Assembly: GCF_009793355.1 (NCBI RefSeq)
Contig: NZ_WTKP01000005.1
Coordinates: 245,583-309,582, forward strand
Direction of reading: 5' to 3'
DNA: 64,000 nt
DNA from: Vreelandella zhuhanensis
GTDB lineage: Bacteria; Pseudomonadota; Gammaproteobacteria; Pseudomonadales; Halomonadaceae
This document shows positions 47,946-56,988 of this stretch, one piece after another. Below the pieces are notes generated by a model. It saw only the letters and a program-made list of their open reading frames with translations, was not told where the DNA came from and did no database searches. Numbering within the stretch: position 1 is the stretch's first letter; each line of letters opens with the position of its first letter. Made by a program: the position numbers and the translations under genes.

Positions 47946-47985
47946 TAGTCCATAATATTTGCAGTACCGTTATCGCCGTGAGTTA

Positions 47986-48018
47986 CGGGTCACCTTCCCT
48001 TGGGAGGTGACCCGTTTT
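47986..48018 (+). terminator. Intrinsic terminator, probably that of the phasin gene
   Basis: Ten-pair stem CGGGTCACCT (47986-47995) with AGGTGACCCG (48005-48014) followed by TTTT (48015-48018). Without the IS it would lie 47 bases after the phasin stop, so it is very likely the original phasin terminator. The rest of 47946-48114 carries no recognisable gene. Confidence 0.85.
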
Positions 48019-48114
48019 CGCTGTACTCTATTTAGTACTCTATCTACCAGCCAGACTGGAAAAACCAGGGGCAGTGTTCCGTACTTCCCCGTTCGTTGGC
48101 ATAAGGGAAGCGAT

Positions 48115-50097
48115 ATGACGCACACACCCCGTGATTCACAGAATGGCGGTGAAAGCCTTGATCTGTTGGCGGCTCAGTTCGATGCCGCCCTAAATCGACT
48201 GCTTCAGGCCCGTCAAATTGACCCGCTCTTCCCAACTGACGAGATCATCGAGTCGGCGAAGAAGCTGTTAGCGATGCCTGGTGGGCACGAAACTCTCTAT
48301 GTTCGGGTACCAGCGATTGAATCCGCGGGTTTCTTTACCGGCACCGATTGGGGAAAACCGCAAATATTACAGGCAGCATTGGCTGTCCGCTCGTTGCGCC
48401 ATGGTGACTCGGCGATCACTATCACCGAAATCCTGAGCGAAATTCGATTACTCGCGGTTGCCAAGGGAGATTATTTTCATTCAGGTATTTCCGCAGAGCA
48501 TGCCTGGAATTTTCTGACCCAAGTCATGGCACTGAACCTGGATTTACTGTCGGGACAAATGAGTGAAGCCGACCGTGAACGCTCCCAAGGGCTTGGCACC
48601 CTCGTTCATGTGCACTATCAATATCTGCTCAACCAACTGGGTTACGAGAGCGTCCTCGAAAGTCTGGTTGATGAAGTCTACCGGCTGCTTGCCCAGCGGC
48701 CGGTTCAGACAAACAGTATCAAACAAATGATCAGCCAGATCGCGCTTTGCCTTTTCGACCCTGCCATCGAGACTGCGAGCATGGTAAGCGCAGCGCGCTT
48801 GGTTAGCGCCCTATTCGGCCCGACCCGCGGTTGTCGTGAAGATCCCGGCCTGGAAGTCTACGCTCAACGCCTATCGTCAATGGATGATATCACCCTGGCT
48901 GAAGAGGCCGCAGGCTTCGCTTTTGCGATGCACGATACCGGCTTGGTTTCGCCCTACCACCCCCTGCTCATTCGTCACTTGCGCGGCTCCCGTGATCACC
49001 TGATCCCTACCGCTTTGGGGCTCAGCATGACGGGCATCGATGCGCTGCAGTGTTACAGCCAGTTGGTCCATACCCTGATCGACGAGGCCGTTTTTCCGGA
49101 AACCAGTCAGGCAACCTACGGCTTGGCCATGATGCTCGAGCGCGGCGTACTTTTCACGCCGCCTATCGCAGCGGCGCTATGGCGACAAATTGCCCTGCCG
49201 CTATCCGCTGAAACCTCGCAAAAACTGAGCACTGTCTTCGGTCAGGCCCACCCTTCGCGTGTAACGTTACTGGCGGGTGTGCTGAGTTTGTTGGGTCTGC
49301 CCCTAGGCGTCGGCCAGGGCAACAACCCTACCTGCCAGTCAGTGATAGGCCTTTCCATGTGGGCCTTTAATGATGCGGATTATCTCTTGCAGCTTGTGGC
49401 CTGGGCGGCACGTGATGACGAAGTACTCACCCGCTTCGAAGGTCAACGCATATCTTCCAGAGGACTGGAAGCGGGACTTGCCAAAGCGCCACCCTGCGAT
49501 GTGGACCCTGTCTCATTGATCTTGATACCGCACCTTGATCGCATCTATATAGAGATGGGCCGCTTATGCGGCAAGCGTGACGATGACCTGCATCGCTGGA
49601 TCAACCCCGAATTTTACGGCTGGTGGGTAGGCCATGGCTTTCGTGTGGTAGTCAATGTAAACACCGGGGAGCTTGACGACTACGAAGGCTTTCTTCGCCA
49701 GTTCTTTGCCTACTACCACCCTTTTTACAATGGCAACCTGCCGTTGATCCATCCACAGCCTGCAGGCATTGCCGTCACCGACAGCGATGCACGCCTGGTG
49801 GGTCGCCATGCAATTACCATTCTTCGAGTGGCTCTCGACCCCAACAACCAGATGCGGGTATATTTTTTCAACCCCAACAATGACAGCGGTCAAAACTGGG
49901 GGCAGGGAATTATCTGTGCCACCCAGGGCACTGGCGAGCTTCATGGCGAAGCCTCCCTGCCCATCGTCGAGTTTGCTTCCCGGCTCTATGTGTTTCACTA
50001 CGACCCGCTGGAGCTCGGTGATACCCAGGCGATTCCCACTGAAGAAATAACCCGAGCCATGGTGTTACAAAAAGCTAGCTGGGGTTCCCAACCGTGA
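48115..50097 (+). CDS. Unrecognised protein with a papain-like cysteine-peptidase layout in its C-terminal half
   Basis: 660 residues from ATG 48115 (AAGGGAAG upstream); an extension to 47959 would overlap the terminator and is rejected. No signal peptide or clear membrane helix. The N-terminal about 380 residues are helical and unlike families I know. From about 395, GQGNNPTC places Gln401 six residues before Cys407, the papain oxyanion/nucleophile spacing; GRHAITIL gives His565 and FFNPNND gives Asn586, with papain-like intervals (158 and 21). HEAP of aromatic and Asp residues precedes the end. A cysteine peptidase or transferase is inferred; nothing around it names a substrate, except the phasin gene upstream. 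Confidence 0.55.
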   Translation: MTHTPRDSQNGGESLDLLAAQFDAALNRLLQARQIDPLFPTDEIIESAKKLLAMPGGHETLYVRVPAIESAGFFTGTDWGKPQILQAALAVRSLRHGDSAITITEILSEIRLLAVAKGDYFHSGISAEHAWNFLTQVMALNLDLLSGQMSEADRERSQGLGTLVHVHYQYLLNQLGYESVLESLVDEVYRLLAQRPVQTNSIKQMISQIALCLFDPAIETASMVSAARLVSALFGPTRGCREDPGLEVYAQRLSSMDDITLAEEAAGFAFAMHDTGLVSPYHPLLIRHLRGSRDHLIPTALGLSMTGIDALQCYSQLVHTLIDEAVFPETSQATYGLAMMLERGVLFTPPIAAALWRQIALPLSAETSQKLSTVFGQAHPSRVTLLAGVLSLLGLPLGVGQGNNPTCQSVIGLSMWAFNDADYLLQLVAWAARDDEVLTRFEGQRISSRGLEAGLAKAPPCDVDPVSLILIPHLDRIYIEMGRLCGKRDDDLHRWINPEFYGWWVGHGFRVVVNVNTGELDDYEGFLRQFFAYYHPFYNGNLPLIHPQPAGIAVTDSDARLVGRHAITILRVALDPNNQMRVYFFNPNNDSGQNWGQGIICATQGTGELHGEASLPIVEFASRLYVFHYDPLELGDTQAIPTEEITRAMVLQKASWGSQP

Positions 50098-50106
50098 GGG
50101 GTAGGC

Positions 50107-50547
50107 TTATAAAAGCTCAAGGCGTTTCTGGTCATGCACGCCGGACATGCGCACCAACGCCAAAGCTTCTTCCAGAGAATCCACTTCTTCGATAAGTAGC
50201 TGTTCGCTTTCCACGCTTACCGGCCGCCCGGCCTTTTCCGAAAGCAGGCGGTCCAATGTGGCGATATCGATACTGTTATCGAGCTTCAACGCATCGATCG
50301 AGGCACTTTGGGAATTGGGCAGGTAAATAGTGCCGTTGGAAAAATCCACCGCATAGGCAATGACTCCCGGCACGATGAAGAACAGCAGGCCGATACCATT
50401 GGCGACCGCTACCACCGGATCGATATCCCCCGTCAACTGGCCCTTGCGTTCGGGGTAAAGCAGCGTGCCACAGCCCGCTAGTGTCGTTATCATTATTGCT
50501 ATGGACATAGCGCTCAACCAGCGACGAAGTGATTGCTGCATCGACAT
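50107..50547 (-). CDS. Conserved small lipoprotein of unknown function
   Basis: 146 residues. Signal peptide with Arg at the n-region and the lipobox LAGCG (acyl-Cys about residue 26), then GTLLYPERKGQLTGDIDPVVAVANGIGLLFFIVPGVIAYAVDFSNGTIYLP, with one hydrophobic stretch, then a soluble C-terminal part. Families of this kind occur next to proS in pseudomonads; the role is unknown. Divergent from proS with 222 bases between. Confidence 0.75.
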   Translation of the reverse strand: MSMQQSLRRWLSAMSIAIMITTLAGCGTLLYPERKGQLTGDIDPVVAVANGIGLLFFIVPGVIAYAVDFSNGTIYLPNSQSASIDALKLDNSIDIATLDRLLSEKAGRPVSVESEQLLIEEVDSLEEALALVRMSGVHDQKRLELL

Positions 50548-50769
50548 TTCCTTGTGAAATTCATATTGCCCGACATGCCACTATAGCCTTAAGTATTACT
50601 GGCATGTATCACTGGCAAACCGGTGCCTGAAAAGCATTGCAGTTTAGCATAACCCTTTCCCGGGATAAGCGAGGTTTTACCGCACGCTTTGCCGCGCTCA
50701 TGGCTTGGCCGTACAATGCTCACCATGCTTTAGAGCTCTTATTGACGAGACCAAGGAATCCTCACCCTC

Positions 50770-52491
50770 ATGCGCGCTAGCCAATTACTGATTGCCACCC
50801 TGAAGGAAACGCCTGCCGACGCCGAAGTCATCAGCCACCAGCTGATGTTGCGTGCCGGCATGATTCGCCGCTTGACCTCCGGCCTGTACACCTGGCTGCC
50901 CGTGGGCCTGCGTACGCTGCGCAAGGTGGAAAACATCGTGCGCGAAGAAATGAACCGCGCCGGTGCTCAGGAAGTGCTTATGCCGGCGGTACAACCCGCC
51001 GAATTATGGCAGGAGTCCGGTCGTTGGGAACAATACGGCCCCGAGCTTTTGCGCATGAAGGATCGCCACGACCGTGATTATTGCGTCGGCCCGACGCATG
51101 AAGAAGTGATTACCGACCTGGTACGCAAGGAAATCGCCAGCTATAAGCAACTGCCGATCAATTTTTATCAGATTCAGACCAAGTTTCGTGACGAGATTCG
51201 CCCGCGTTTCGGAGTAATGCGCTCGCGCGAGTTCATCATGAAGGATGCCTATTCCTTTCACCTGGATGAAGCCTCGCTCAAAGATACTTATCAAGGAATG
51301 TACGATGCCTACACACGCATCTTCACTCGCCTGGGCCTGGATTTTCGTCCGGTAATCGCCGATAACGGCGCTATTGGCGGCACCGGCTCGCATGAATTTC
51401 ATGTACTTGCCGAGTCCGGTGAAGACGATATCGTGTTTTCCAATGCATCCGACTATGCCGCCAATATCGAAAAGGCCGAAGCCCTACCCGCCCCGTTGGG
51501 AGAAACGCCCGAACGCCCGGCACCTTCGGAGGAACTGCGCCTGGTCGATACCCCCAATGCCAAGACCATCGCCACCTTGGTGGAGCAGTTCAAGCTGCCC
51601 ATCGAAAAGACAATCAAGACATTGATAGTCAAGGCGGAACAAGGCGGCTTGATTGTGCTACTGGTACGCGGAGACCACGAACTCAACGAAGTGAAGGCCG
51701 AAAACCTGCCGCAAGTGGCCGTACCCTTGACCATGGCCACGGAAGAGGAAATTCGTGCAGCTGTGGGTGCCGGTCCCGGCTCACTCGGCCCGGTAAACCT
51801 CGATTTACCGATCATCGCTGACCGTAGCGTCGTTCTGATGAGTGACTTCGGCGCAGGTGCCAACATCGACCACAAGCACTATTTCGGCATCAACTGGGAG
51901 CGCGACGTCGCCCTGCCCCAAGTCGCCGACTTGCGCAAAGTGGCCGAAGGCGACCCTTCGCCAGACGGCCAGGGCACGCTCTTGATCAAGCGCGGTATCG
52001 AAGTCGGCCATGTCTTCCAGTTGGGGCAGAAATACAGTGAAGCCTTGGGTGCCAGTGTGCTGGGTGACAACGGCAAGACCAGCCATCCCTGGATGGGCTG
52101 TTACGGCATTGGCGTAACACGCGTGGTCGCCGCTGCCATCGAACAAAATCACGATGATGCCGGCATCATCTGGCCTAATGCGATTGCCCCCTTCCATGTC
52201 GCCCTGGTACCGATGAACGCGCATAAATCCCAGCGCGTGCGCGAAGAAAGCGAGCGCCTTTACCAACTGCTCACCCAGGCCGGGTTGGATGTATTGCTGG
52301 ATGATCGCGATACACGCCCCGGCGTCAAGTTTGCCGACCTGGAATTGATGGGGGTTCCCCACCGTTTGGTGATTGGCGATCGCAGCCTGGATAAAGGCGA
52401 ACTGGAATACAAGGGGCGACGTGACAGCGAAGCCACCATGGTCCCGGCGGAACAGATCGTCGACTTCCTGCTCGAAAAAGCCCAGGCATAG
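50770..52491 (+). CDS. proS: Prolyl-tRNA synthetase ProS
   Basis: Class II synthetase with editing domain, 573 residues. N-terminal [48 protein letters not shown]; motif 2 [21 protein letters not shown]; an INS editing insertion (about 224-406) that removes Ala-tRNAPro; motif 3 [18 protein letters not shown]; anticodon domain ending [17 protein letters not shown]. Length is that of bacterial ProS with the insertion. Confidence 0.98.
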   Translation: MRASQLLIATLKETPADAEVISHQLMLRAGMIRRLTSGLYTWLPVGLRTLRKVENIVREEMNRAGAQEVLMPAVQPAELWQESGRWEQYGPELLRMKDRHDRDYCVGPTHEEVITDLVRKEIASYKQLPINFYQIQTKFRDEIRPRFGVMRSREFIMKDAYSFHLDEASLKDTYQGMYDAYTRIFTRLGLDFRPVIADNGAIGGTGSHEFHVLAESGEDDIVFSNASDYAANIEKAEALPAPLGETPERPAPSEELRLVDTPNAKTIATLVEQFKLPIEKTIKTLIVKAEQGGLIVLLVRGDHELNEVKAENLPQVAVPLTMATEEEIRAAVGAGPGSLGPVNLDLPIIADRSVVLMSDFGAGANIDHKHYFGINWERDVALPQVADLRKVAEGDPSPDGQGTLLIKRGIEVGHVFQLGQKYSEALGASVLGDNGKTSHPWMGCYGIGVTRVVAAAIEQNHDDAGIIWPNAIAPFHVALVPMNAHKSQRVREESERLYQLLTQAGLDVLLDDRDTRPGVKFADLELMGVPHRLVIGDRSLDKGELEYKGRRDSEATMVPAEQIVDFLLEKAQA

Positions 52492-52618
52492 CGAGCCTTT
52501 CGGCTATAAGGATGCTTGAAAAGCCTTTCGCATGCTGAACAGAATATCGTCTTTGCAGCAATGTTTTCGAGAGACAACCCAGGCTCTCTGAAACCTTTAC
52601 TCATACCGAGATTTAAGC

Positions 52619-54964
52619 ATGCGCTTTCGTTCGCGCCTTTTGATGATGTTACTTGCCGTCGTGGTGATCTCCCAGGTGGTTACCGGCGGCGCCTTCCTGC
52701 GGATCATTTATCAAGATGCGCTGGCCGAGGGCTCGCATAACCTGGAGGTCGGGACGCACCTGCTCAAGCAAGTACTGGACGCACAAGGTAGTCAATTACG
52801 CAACAGCGTGACAATCCTGACCGACGATGTCGGCTTCAAGAGCGCTATGGCCACTCAGGATATCGCTACCTTGAATTCAGTACTGGCCAACCATGGCGAC
52901 CGGGCCGGGGCTGACATGGTCATTTTCGCCAACCTTGAAGGCGAATTGCTGGCCAGCAGTCACCATGTCGAAGGTAGCTCGATGGCGTTTCCTGAGTTGT
53001 TCGAGCAGGCTCAACGTGACGGCGACGCCGTTAGTGTCGTCATCGAAAACGGACAGCCATTTGAATTCGTTCTGTTACCCGTGCGTGCTCCCAAACTGAT
53101 CGGTTGGGTTGGAATGGGGCTCTTGATTGATGCCGAACTAGCCGAGGAAGTACATGCCTTAACCGGTCTTGAAATCAGCTTTATCCACCAGGATGCCAGC
53201 GGCAACCCCACTTATTTCGTTAGCTCTCATGAAAATATGCAGGCGGCAAATATGCCCCGCCGCATACAGGAAGTGACTCAAGGGGCTTATCTGCGACGCA
53301 GTACGCTTACGCCCGATAATATGTATGTGACGCGAGCGATGACCCTGTTACGCAACGATGGTCACCATACCTACGCCCTGCTACAAATCTCTCGTGACGA
53401 TCTACTCAGTGCCTATCACGATCTCCAGTGGCAGCTTCTAGGTATCATCGCACTTATCCTGTTATTAACAGTGGCGCTTGCAATCTGGAGCGCCAGAAGT
53501 ATAAGCCGCCCCTTGATGATGCTGGCAGAAGCAGCACGCTGCATCGGCCGCGGTGAACGGCTCAATAGCATTCCGGTGTCCTCCCAAGGCGAAACCGGGA
53601 TCCTGGCGCAAACACTACTATCAATGCAAGACGATATCGCGCTTCGTGAACAAGTCTTATTGCATCAATCGCGCCATGACCTCTTGACGGACCTTCCCAA
53701 CCGCAGCTGCGCCCAGGAAGCGATTACCCAGCTTATCGCAGCAGACCAGCCTTTTACGCTCATCCGCTTGGCCATCGACGATTTCCGCCGCATAAACGAT
53801 ACCTTCGGCTATGCCTTGGGTGATCGCGTATTACTCACCCTGGCCCAGCGCCTGGCCGCTTTACCCGCGCCTGCTCGTCAAGCATACCGCTTGGCAGGTG
53901 ATGAATTTCTGCTGATCGTTGAGTGTGAAGCGAGCGACCCTAACTGGCTGGATAGCCTGTTTGATGCCTTATCACAATCCATAGATCTCCATGAATCCCC
54001 CATAAGGCCCTCATTAACCGCCGGTGAGGTCAACTTTCCTCGACATGGCATCGACCCTCACTTGCTTTTGAGGCGTGCTGACATTGCCTTGGGCATGGCT
54101 CGTCGCCAACACCGTCGCCACCAAACCTATCAAGAAGGCCAAGATGAGCAGCACTTGCGACAATTGACGCTGATTCGTGACCTTCAAGAGGCGGTGAGCG
54201 GACAGCAACTATGGATAGCCTATCAGCCCAAGGTGGATGTACGCAGTGGCGAGGTCATCCAATTCGAAGCCCTGATGCGCTGGCAACATCCCACTCTCGG
54301 CTTCGTTCCTCCCGATGAATTCATCAGCCTGGCCGAACGCTCCGGTAACATTCGCATTCTCAGTCGCTGGATGATCGATACCGTTTGCGCACAGCTGCAC
54401 GAGTGGCAACGACAAGGCCATCATGTGTCTGCCGCGATCAACCTTTCCGCCGCGGACGTGATGGATATCGACTTGCCTGAACGGCTGCTAGGGACGCTGA
54501 ATCATTACGGTTTGGAGCCTCGCCAATTGGGGCTGGAGGTGACTGAAAGCGCAGTGATGCAGGATGCTGATCTCGCTATACAGTCATTGGAGCAATTGAG
54601 CCAGGCAGGAATGCTTATTGCAGTGGACGACTTCGGTACCGGATATTCCTCTCTGGCCCAGCTCAAGCGCCTTCCGGTACATGAACTCAAAATCGATAAG
54701 TCTTTTATGCTTCACCTGAATACCCTGGAAGATGACCTCACCATTGTGCGCTCCACCATTGAGCTTGGGCACAATTTAGGCCTTCGCCTGGTGGCTGAAG
54801 GTGTGAAGAATCAGGCCAATGCTATCCTGCTCGGCCAACTTGGTTGTGACTACCTGCAAGGCTACTGGATCGCAAGACCTATGCCCGCCTACCAGGTAAT
54901 CGCTTGGCTCAATGATTTCCAACCTTTGGAACTGCCTTTTCCGAAGCCACTCCACACCCATTAA
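52619..54964 (+). CDS. Membrane sensor with GGDEF and EAL domains
   Basis: 781 residues. Helix 1 (9-30), a periplasmic sensor of the dCache/LapD type (31-about 280), helix 2 (about 282-302) and HAMP (about 303-355). GGDEF domain: RHDLLTDLPNR, DDFRRINDTFGYALGD and AGDEF (426-430), with Ala for the first Gly. EAL domain: EAL (550-552), NLS, EVTES, DDFGTGYSS (670-678), IDKSF, AEGV and GCDYLQGYW, all catalytic residues present. It could both make and break cyclic di-GMP; the intact EAL domain suggests a phosphodiesterase is at least active. Confidence 0.92.
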   Translation: MRFRSRLLMMLLAVVVISQVVTGGAFLRIIYQDALAEGSHNLEVGTHLLKQVLDAQGSQLRNSVTILTDDVGFKSAMATQDIATLNSVLANHGDRAGADMVIFANLEGELLASSHHVEGSSMAFPELFEQAQRDGDAVSVVIENGQPFEFVLLPVRAPKLIGWVGMGLLIDAELAEEVHALTGLEISFIHQDASGNPTYFVSSHENMQAANMPRRIQEVTQGAYLRRSTLTPDNMYVTRAMTLLRNDGHHTYALLQISRDDLLSAYHDLQWQLLGIIALILLLTVALAIWSARSISRPLMMLAEAARCIGRGERLNSIPVSSQGETGILAQTLLSMQDDIALREQVLLHQSRHDLLTDLPNRSCAQEAITQLIAADQPFTLIRLAIDDFRRINDTFGYALGDRVLLTLAQRLAALPAPARQAYRLAGDEFLLIVECEASDPNWLDSLFDALSQSIDLHESPIRPSLTAGEVNFPRHGIDPHLLLRRADIALGMARRQHRRHQTYQEGQDEQHLRQLTLIRDLQEAVSGQQLWIAYQPKVDVRSGEVIQFEALMRWQHPTLGFVPPDEFISLAERSGNIRILSRWMIDTVCAQLHEWQRQGHHVSAAINLSAADVMDIDLPERLLGTLNHYGLEPRQLGLEVTESAVMQDADLAIQSLEQLSQAGMLIAVDDFGTGYSSLAQLKRLPVHELKIDKSFMLHLNTLEDDLTIVRSTIELGHNLGLRLVAEGVKNQANAILLGQLGCDYLQGYWIARPMPAYQVIAWLNDFQPLELPFPKPLHTH

Positions 54965-55054
54965 GAATACTCGAATAGTGTTTTTCTTTTATCCAGCTAC
55001 CTTATCAATAGTACTGCGCTTGATGTTTTATCCCAAAATTTATCGGGAGAGATC

Positions 55055-55951
55055 GTGTTGTTTCCGAGTACCCTGCTTGTCATATCAGCCGCTTTCCAAT
55101 GGGGCCTGGCCGGAGGACTTGCCAGCCTGCTTATGTCCCGGGGTTGGTCGCCTGAGGTAATTTCCTTCTGGCGCGTCCTGGTTGGGCTAGGATGCATGGC
55201 GATTTGGCTGGCCGTCATCCGCATACAAGGGCAGCGCTTCTCCTTTAACCGCAGGTTGGTATTTTGGTCACTGGTCGCAGGGTTGGGGGTCGCAGGTAAC
55301 TTCACTTTCTATTTCATCAGTATCAGCGAGGGAAGCGTGGCGGTGGCCGTAACGCTGATGTATAGCGCGCCGGTCTTCGTTTACCTGGTCTCCTTTATTG
55401 CCGGAGTGGAGCGCCCCACACCGGTGAAGCTAGTCACCATCGCGCTAGTGATGGGGGGCATTGTCCTGCTGACCGGCATCTACCGTACAGAGGCGGACGC
55501 GATCACGACGCTGGGCATCGTCAGTGGCCTGCTTGCAGGGGTTTCCTACGCCCTGTTCATCTTCGGGTTCAAGTACGCTGGCAAGTATGGGCCTGCGCCG
55601 AGCGTACTGGTGATCGCTTTCGTCACCGGTACGCTGGTACTGCTGCCGCTGATCGACCGCGGACAGGCCATGACCGTGACAATATCCGCCGATGTGGCCT
55701 GGTTCATCCTGCTTGGCCTGCTGGGCGCTGGCTTGTCGTTTTACTGCTATATCGTCGGACTCCGGCACACACTACCGACCACAGCCTCGATCGTCGCCAT
55801 GGTGGAGCCGGTTACCGCTGCTCTCTTCGGCCTGCTCTTGCTGAGTGAGGCGTTAAATTTGTCACAGATGGCGGGCATGGCGCTGATTCTGGGTGCCGTC
55901 ACCAGCTTGAGTATTCTGCAAAGCCGCCCTTCGCTCAGCGGCGCACCATGA
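55055..55951 (+). CDS. EamA/DMT family transporter
   Basis: 298 residues starting at GTG 55055 (GGGAGA upstream), ten hydrophobic helices in two EamA repeats. First repeat LASLLMSRGWSPEVISFWRVLVG ... EGSVAVAVTLMYSAPVFVYL; second TTLGIVSGLLAGVSYALFIFGFKYAGK ... LPTTASIVAMVEPVTAALFGLLLLSEALN. A drug or metabolite exporter; substrate unknown. Ends just before a terminator reading on the other strand. Confidence 0.9.
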   Translation: MLFPSTLLVISAAFQWGLAGGLASLLMSRGWSPEVISFWRVLVGLGCMAIWLAVIRIQGQRFSFNRRLVFWSLVAGLGVAGNFTFYFISISEGSVAVAVTLMYSAPVFVYLVSFIAGVERPTPVKLVTIALVMGGIVLLTGIYRTEADAITTLGIVSGLLAGVSYALFIFGFKYAGKYGPAPSVLVIAFVTGTLVLLPLIDRGQAMTVTISADVAWFILLGLLGAGLSFYCYIVGLRHTLPTTASIVAMVEPVTAALFGLLLLSEALNLSQMAGMALILGAVTSLSILQSRPSLSGAP

Positions 55952-55957
55952 AGGCAC

Positions 55958-55987
55958 AAAAAAAAGCCGACCCCAAAAAGGGTCGGC
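55958..55987 (-). terminator. Intrinsic terminator facing leftward
   Basis: Eight-pair stem GCCGACCC (55966-55973) with GGGTCGGC (55980-55987), six-base loop, followed on the minus strand by eight Ts (complement of 55958-55965). Terminates the leftward CcoM-like gene and might also serve the EamA gene. Confidence 0.85.
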
Positions 55988-55991
55988 GAGT

Positions 55992-56022
55992 GGGGGAATT
56001 TCCCCCTGGGGGAAAATCCCCC
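55992..56022. repeat. Tandem GGGGG/CCCCC palindromes
   Basis: GGGGG AATTT CCCCC (55992-56006), then T, then GGGGG AAAAT CCCCC (56008-56022). The two 15-base units can fold separately or pair across as CCCCCTGGGGG. No protein code. Function unknown. Confidence 0.7.
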
Positions 56023-56047
56023 TCCCCTGACGACTTAAAGCAGCTGG

Positions 56048-56164
56048 CTAGTGCTTTTTCTGGCGATGATGATCGCGAACGATAAAGCCTACCCAACCTG
56101 CCATGAATACGATCATCAACCCGACGGTTACCAGTCCAAAAATTACTGCATCATCCCAATACAT
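56048..56164 (-). CDS. Single-pass membrane micro-protein, CcoM-like
   Basis: 38 residues: MYWDDAVIFGLVTVGLMI ... helix ending GFIVRDHHRQKKH. Start at 56164 has GGAGGG seven bases upstream and is inside a longer open frame to 56239 that I reject. The MYxDxxVIxGLxTVGLM-type start and the basic C-terminus fit the cbb3-oxidase subunit CcoM of pseudomonads; the oxidase genes are not in the window, so this is an inference. Confidence 0.6.
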   Translation of the reverse strand: MYWDDAVIFGLVTVGLMIVFMAGWVGFIVRDHHRQKKH

Positions 56165-56374
56165 GGTAATGCCCTCCCGCCGCGATGTGTTGAACACATG
56201 GTAGCCGCAACACGGCGGGCAAAATCTGACTTGCATCAAGTTTAGGAAATACGCTGACAGCAGCGAACAGGAAGTTGATATAAGTCAGTTTTTGGGCCCT
56301 TACGAAGGCCAAGGCGCTCTCTGTCTTGACCCCTTGCTTGACTTGCTGCGGGACTCTCACTTGCTTTGAGCTGG

Positions 56375-56881
56375 CTACAGCACTTTGCGGTCTTCCACCT
56401 TGGCGTGGTCGGTACCCGGGGGTAGTGGATGGCCCTTGGCAAGTTCGGCTCGGGTAGCTTCGCGCACCTCAAGAATCTTGATTTGATACCGCAAGGTATG
56501 CCCAGCTAACGGATGGTTGGTGTCGACCAGCACATGGTCTCCCACCACTTCGAGTACAGTGACGATCTGCGGACCGGCTTCGCCTTCGGTCTGAAAGCAC
56601 ATGCCCGGCTCAAGCTCTTCAGCTGTGAAAGCATTACGGCTCACTTCCTGCACCAGGTCTTCATTACGGATGCCATAGGCCTGCGCCGGCATCAAGGTAA
56701 CGCTGAGTTCGGCCCCGGCCTGCTGACCTTCGAGCGCTTGCTCCAGGCCGGGCAATACGTTGTCATGGCCATGCAGGTACTCAAGAGGGGTCTCTCGTGC
56801 CTGTGAATCATCCAGCACCTGACCACTTTCATCTGTGAGCACGTAATGTAGCGTCGCCACTTGGTGGGCAGTAATCGACAT
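56375..56881 (-). CDS. slyD: FKBP-type peptidyl-prolyl isomerase, SlyD-like
   Basis: 168 residues: FKBP fold (1-70) with VATLHYVLTDESGQVLDDS, PLEYLHGHDNVLPGLEQALEG, then the inserted IF chaperone flap (about 70-120; AYGIRNEDLVQEVSRNAF) and the FKBP strand NHPLAGHTLRYQIKILEV. The C-terminal His/Cys-rich metal-binding tail of E. coli SlyD is missing (the tail has two His), so nickel delivery is less likely. Confidence 0.93.
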   Translation of the reverse strand: MSITAHQVATLHYVLTDESGQVLDDSQARETPLEYLHGHDNVLPGLEQALEGQQAGAELSVTLMPAQAYGIRNEDLVQEVSRNAFTAEELEPGMCFQTEGEAGPQIVTVLEVVGDHVLVDTNHPLAGHTLRYQIKILEVREATRAELAKGHPLPPGTDHAKVEDRKVL

Positions 56882-56988
56882 ATAAAACTCCTCTCCGGTA
56901 AGCTATCGGCGTCATTCACTGGTATCGGCTCAGTCTAACACCTGCCCTTTGTCATCGTCTTTGTTCAACCGCAAGGAGCCCTTGCCCT

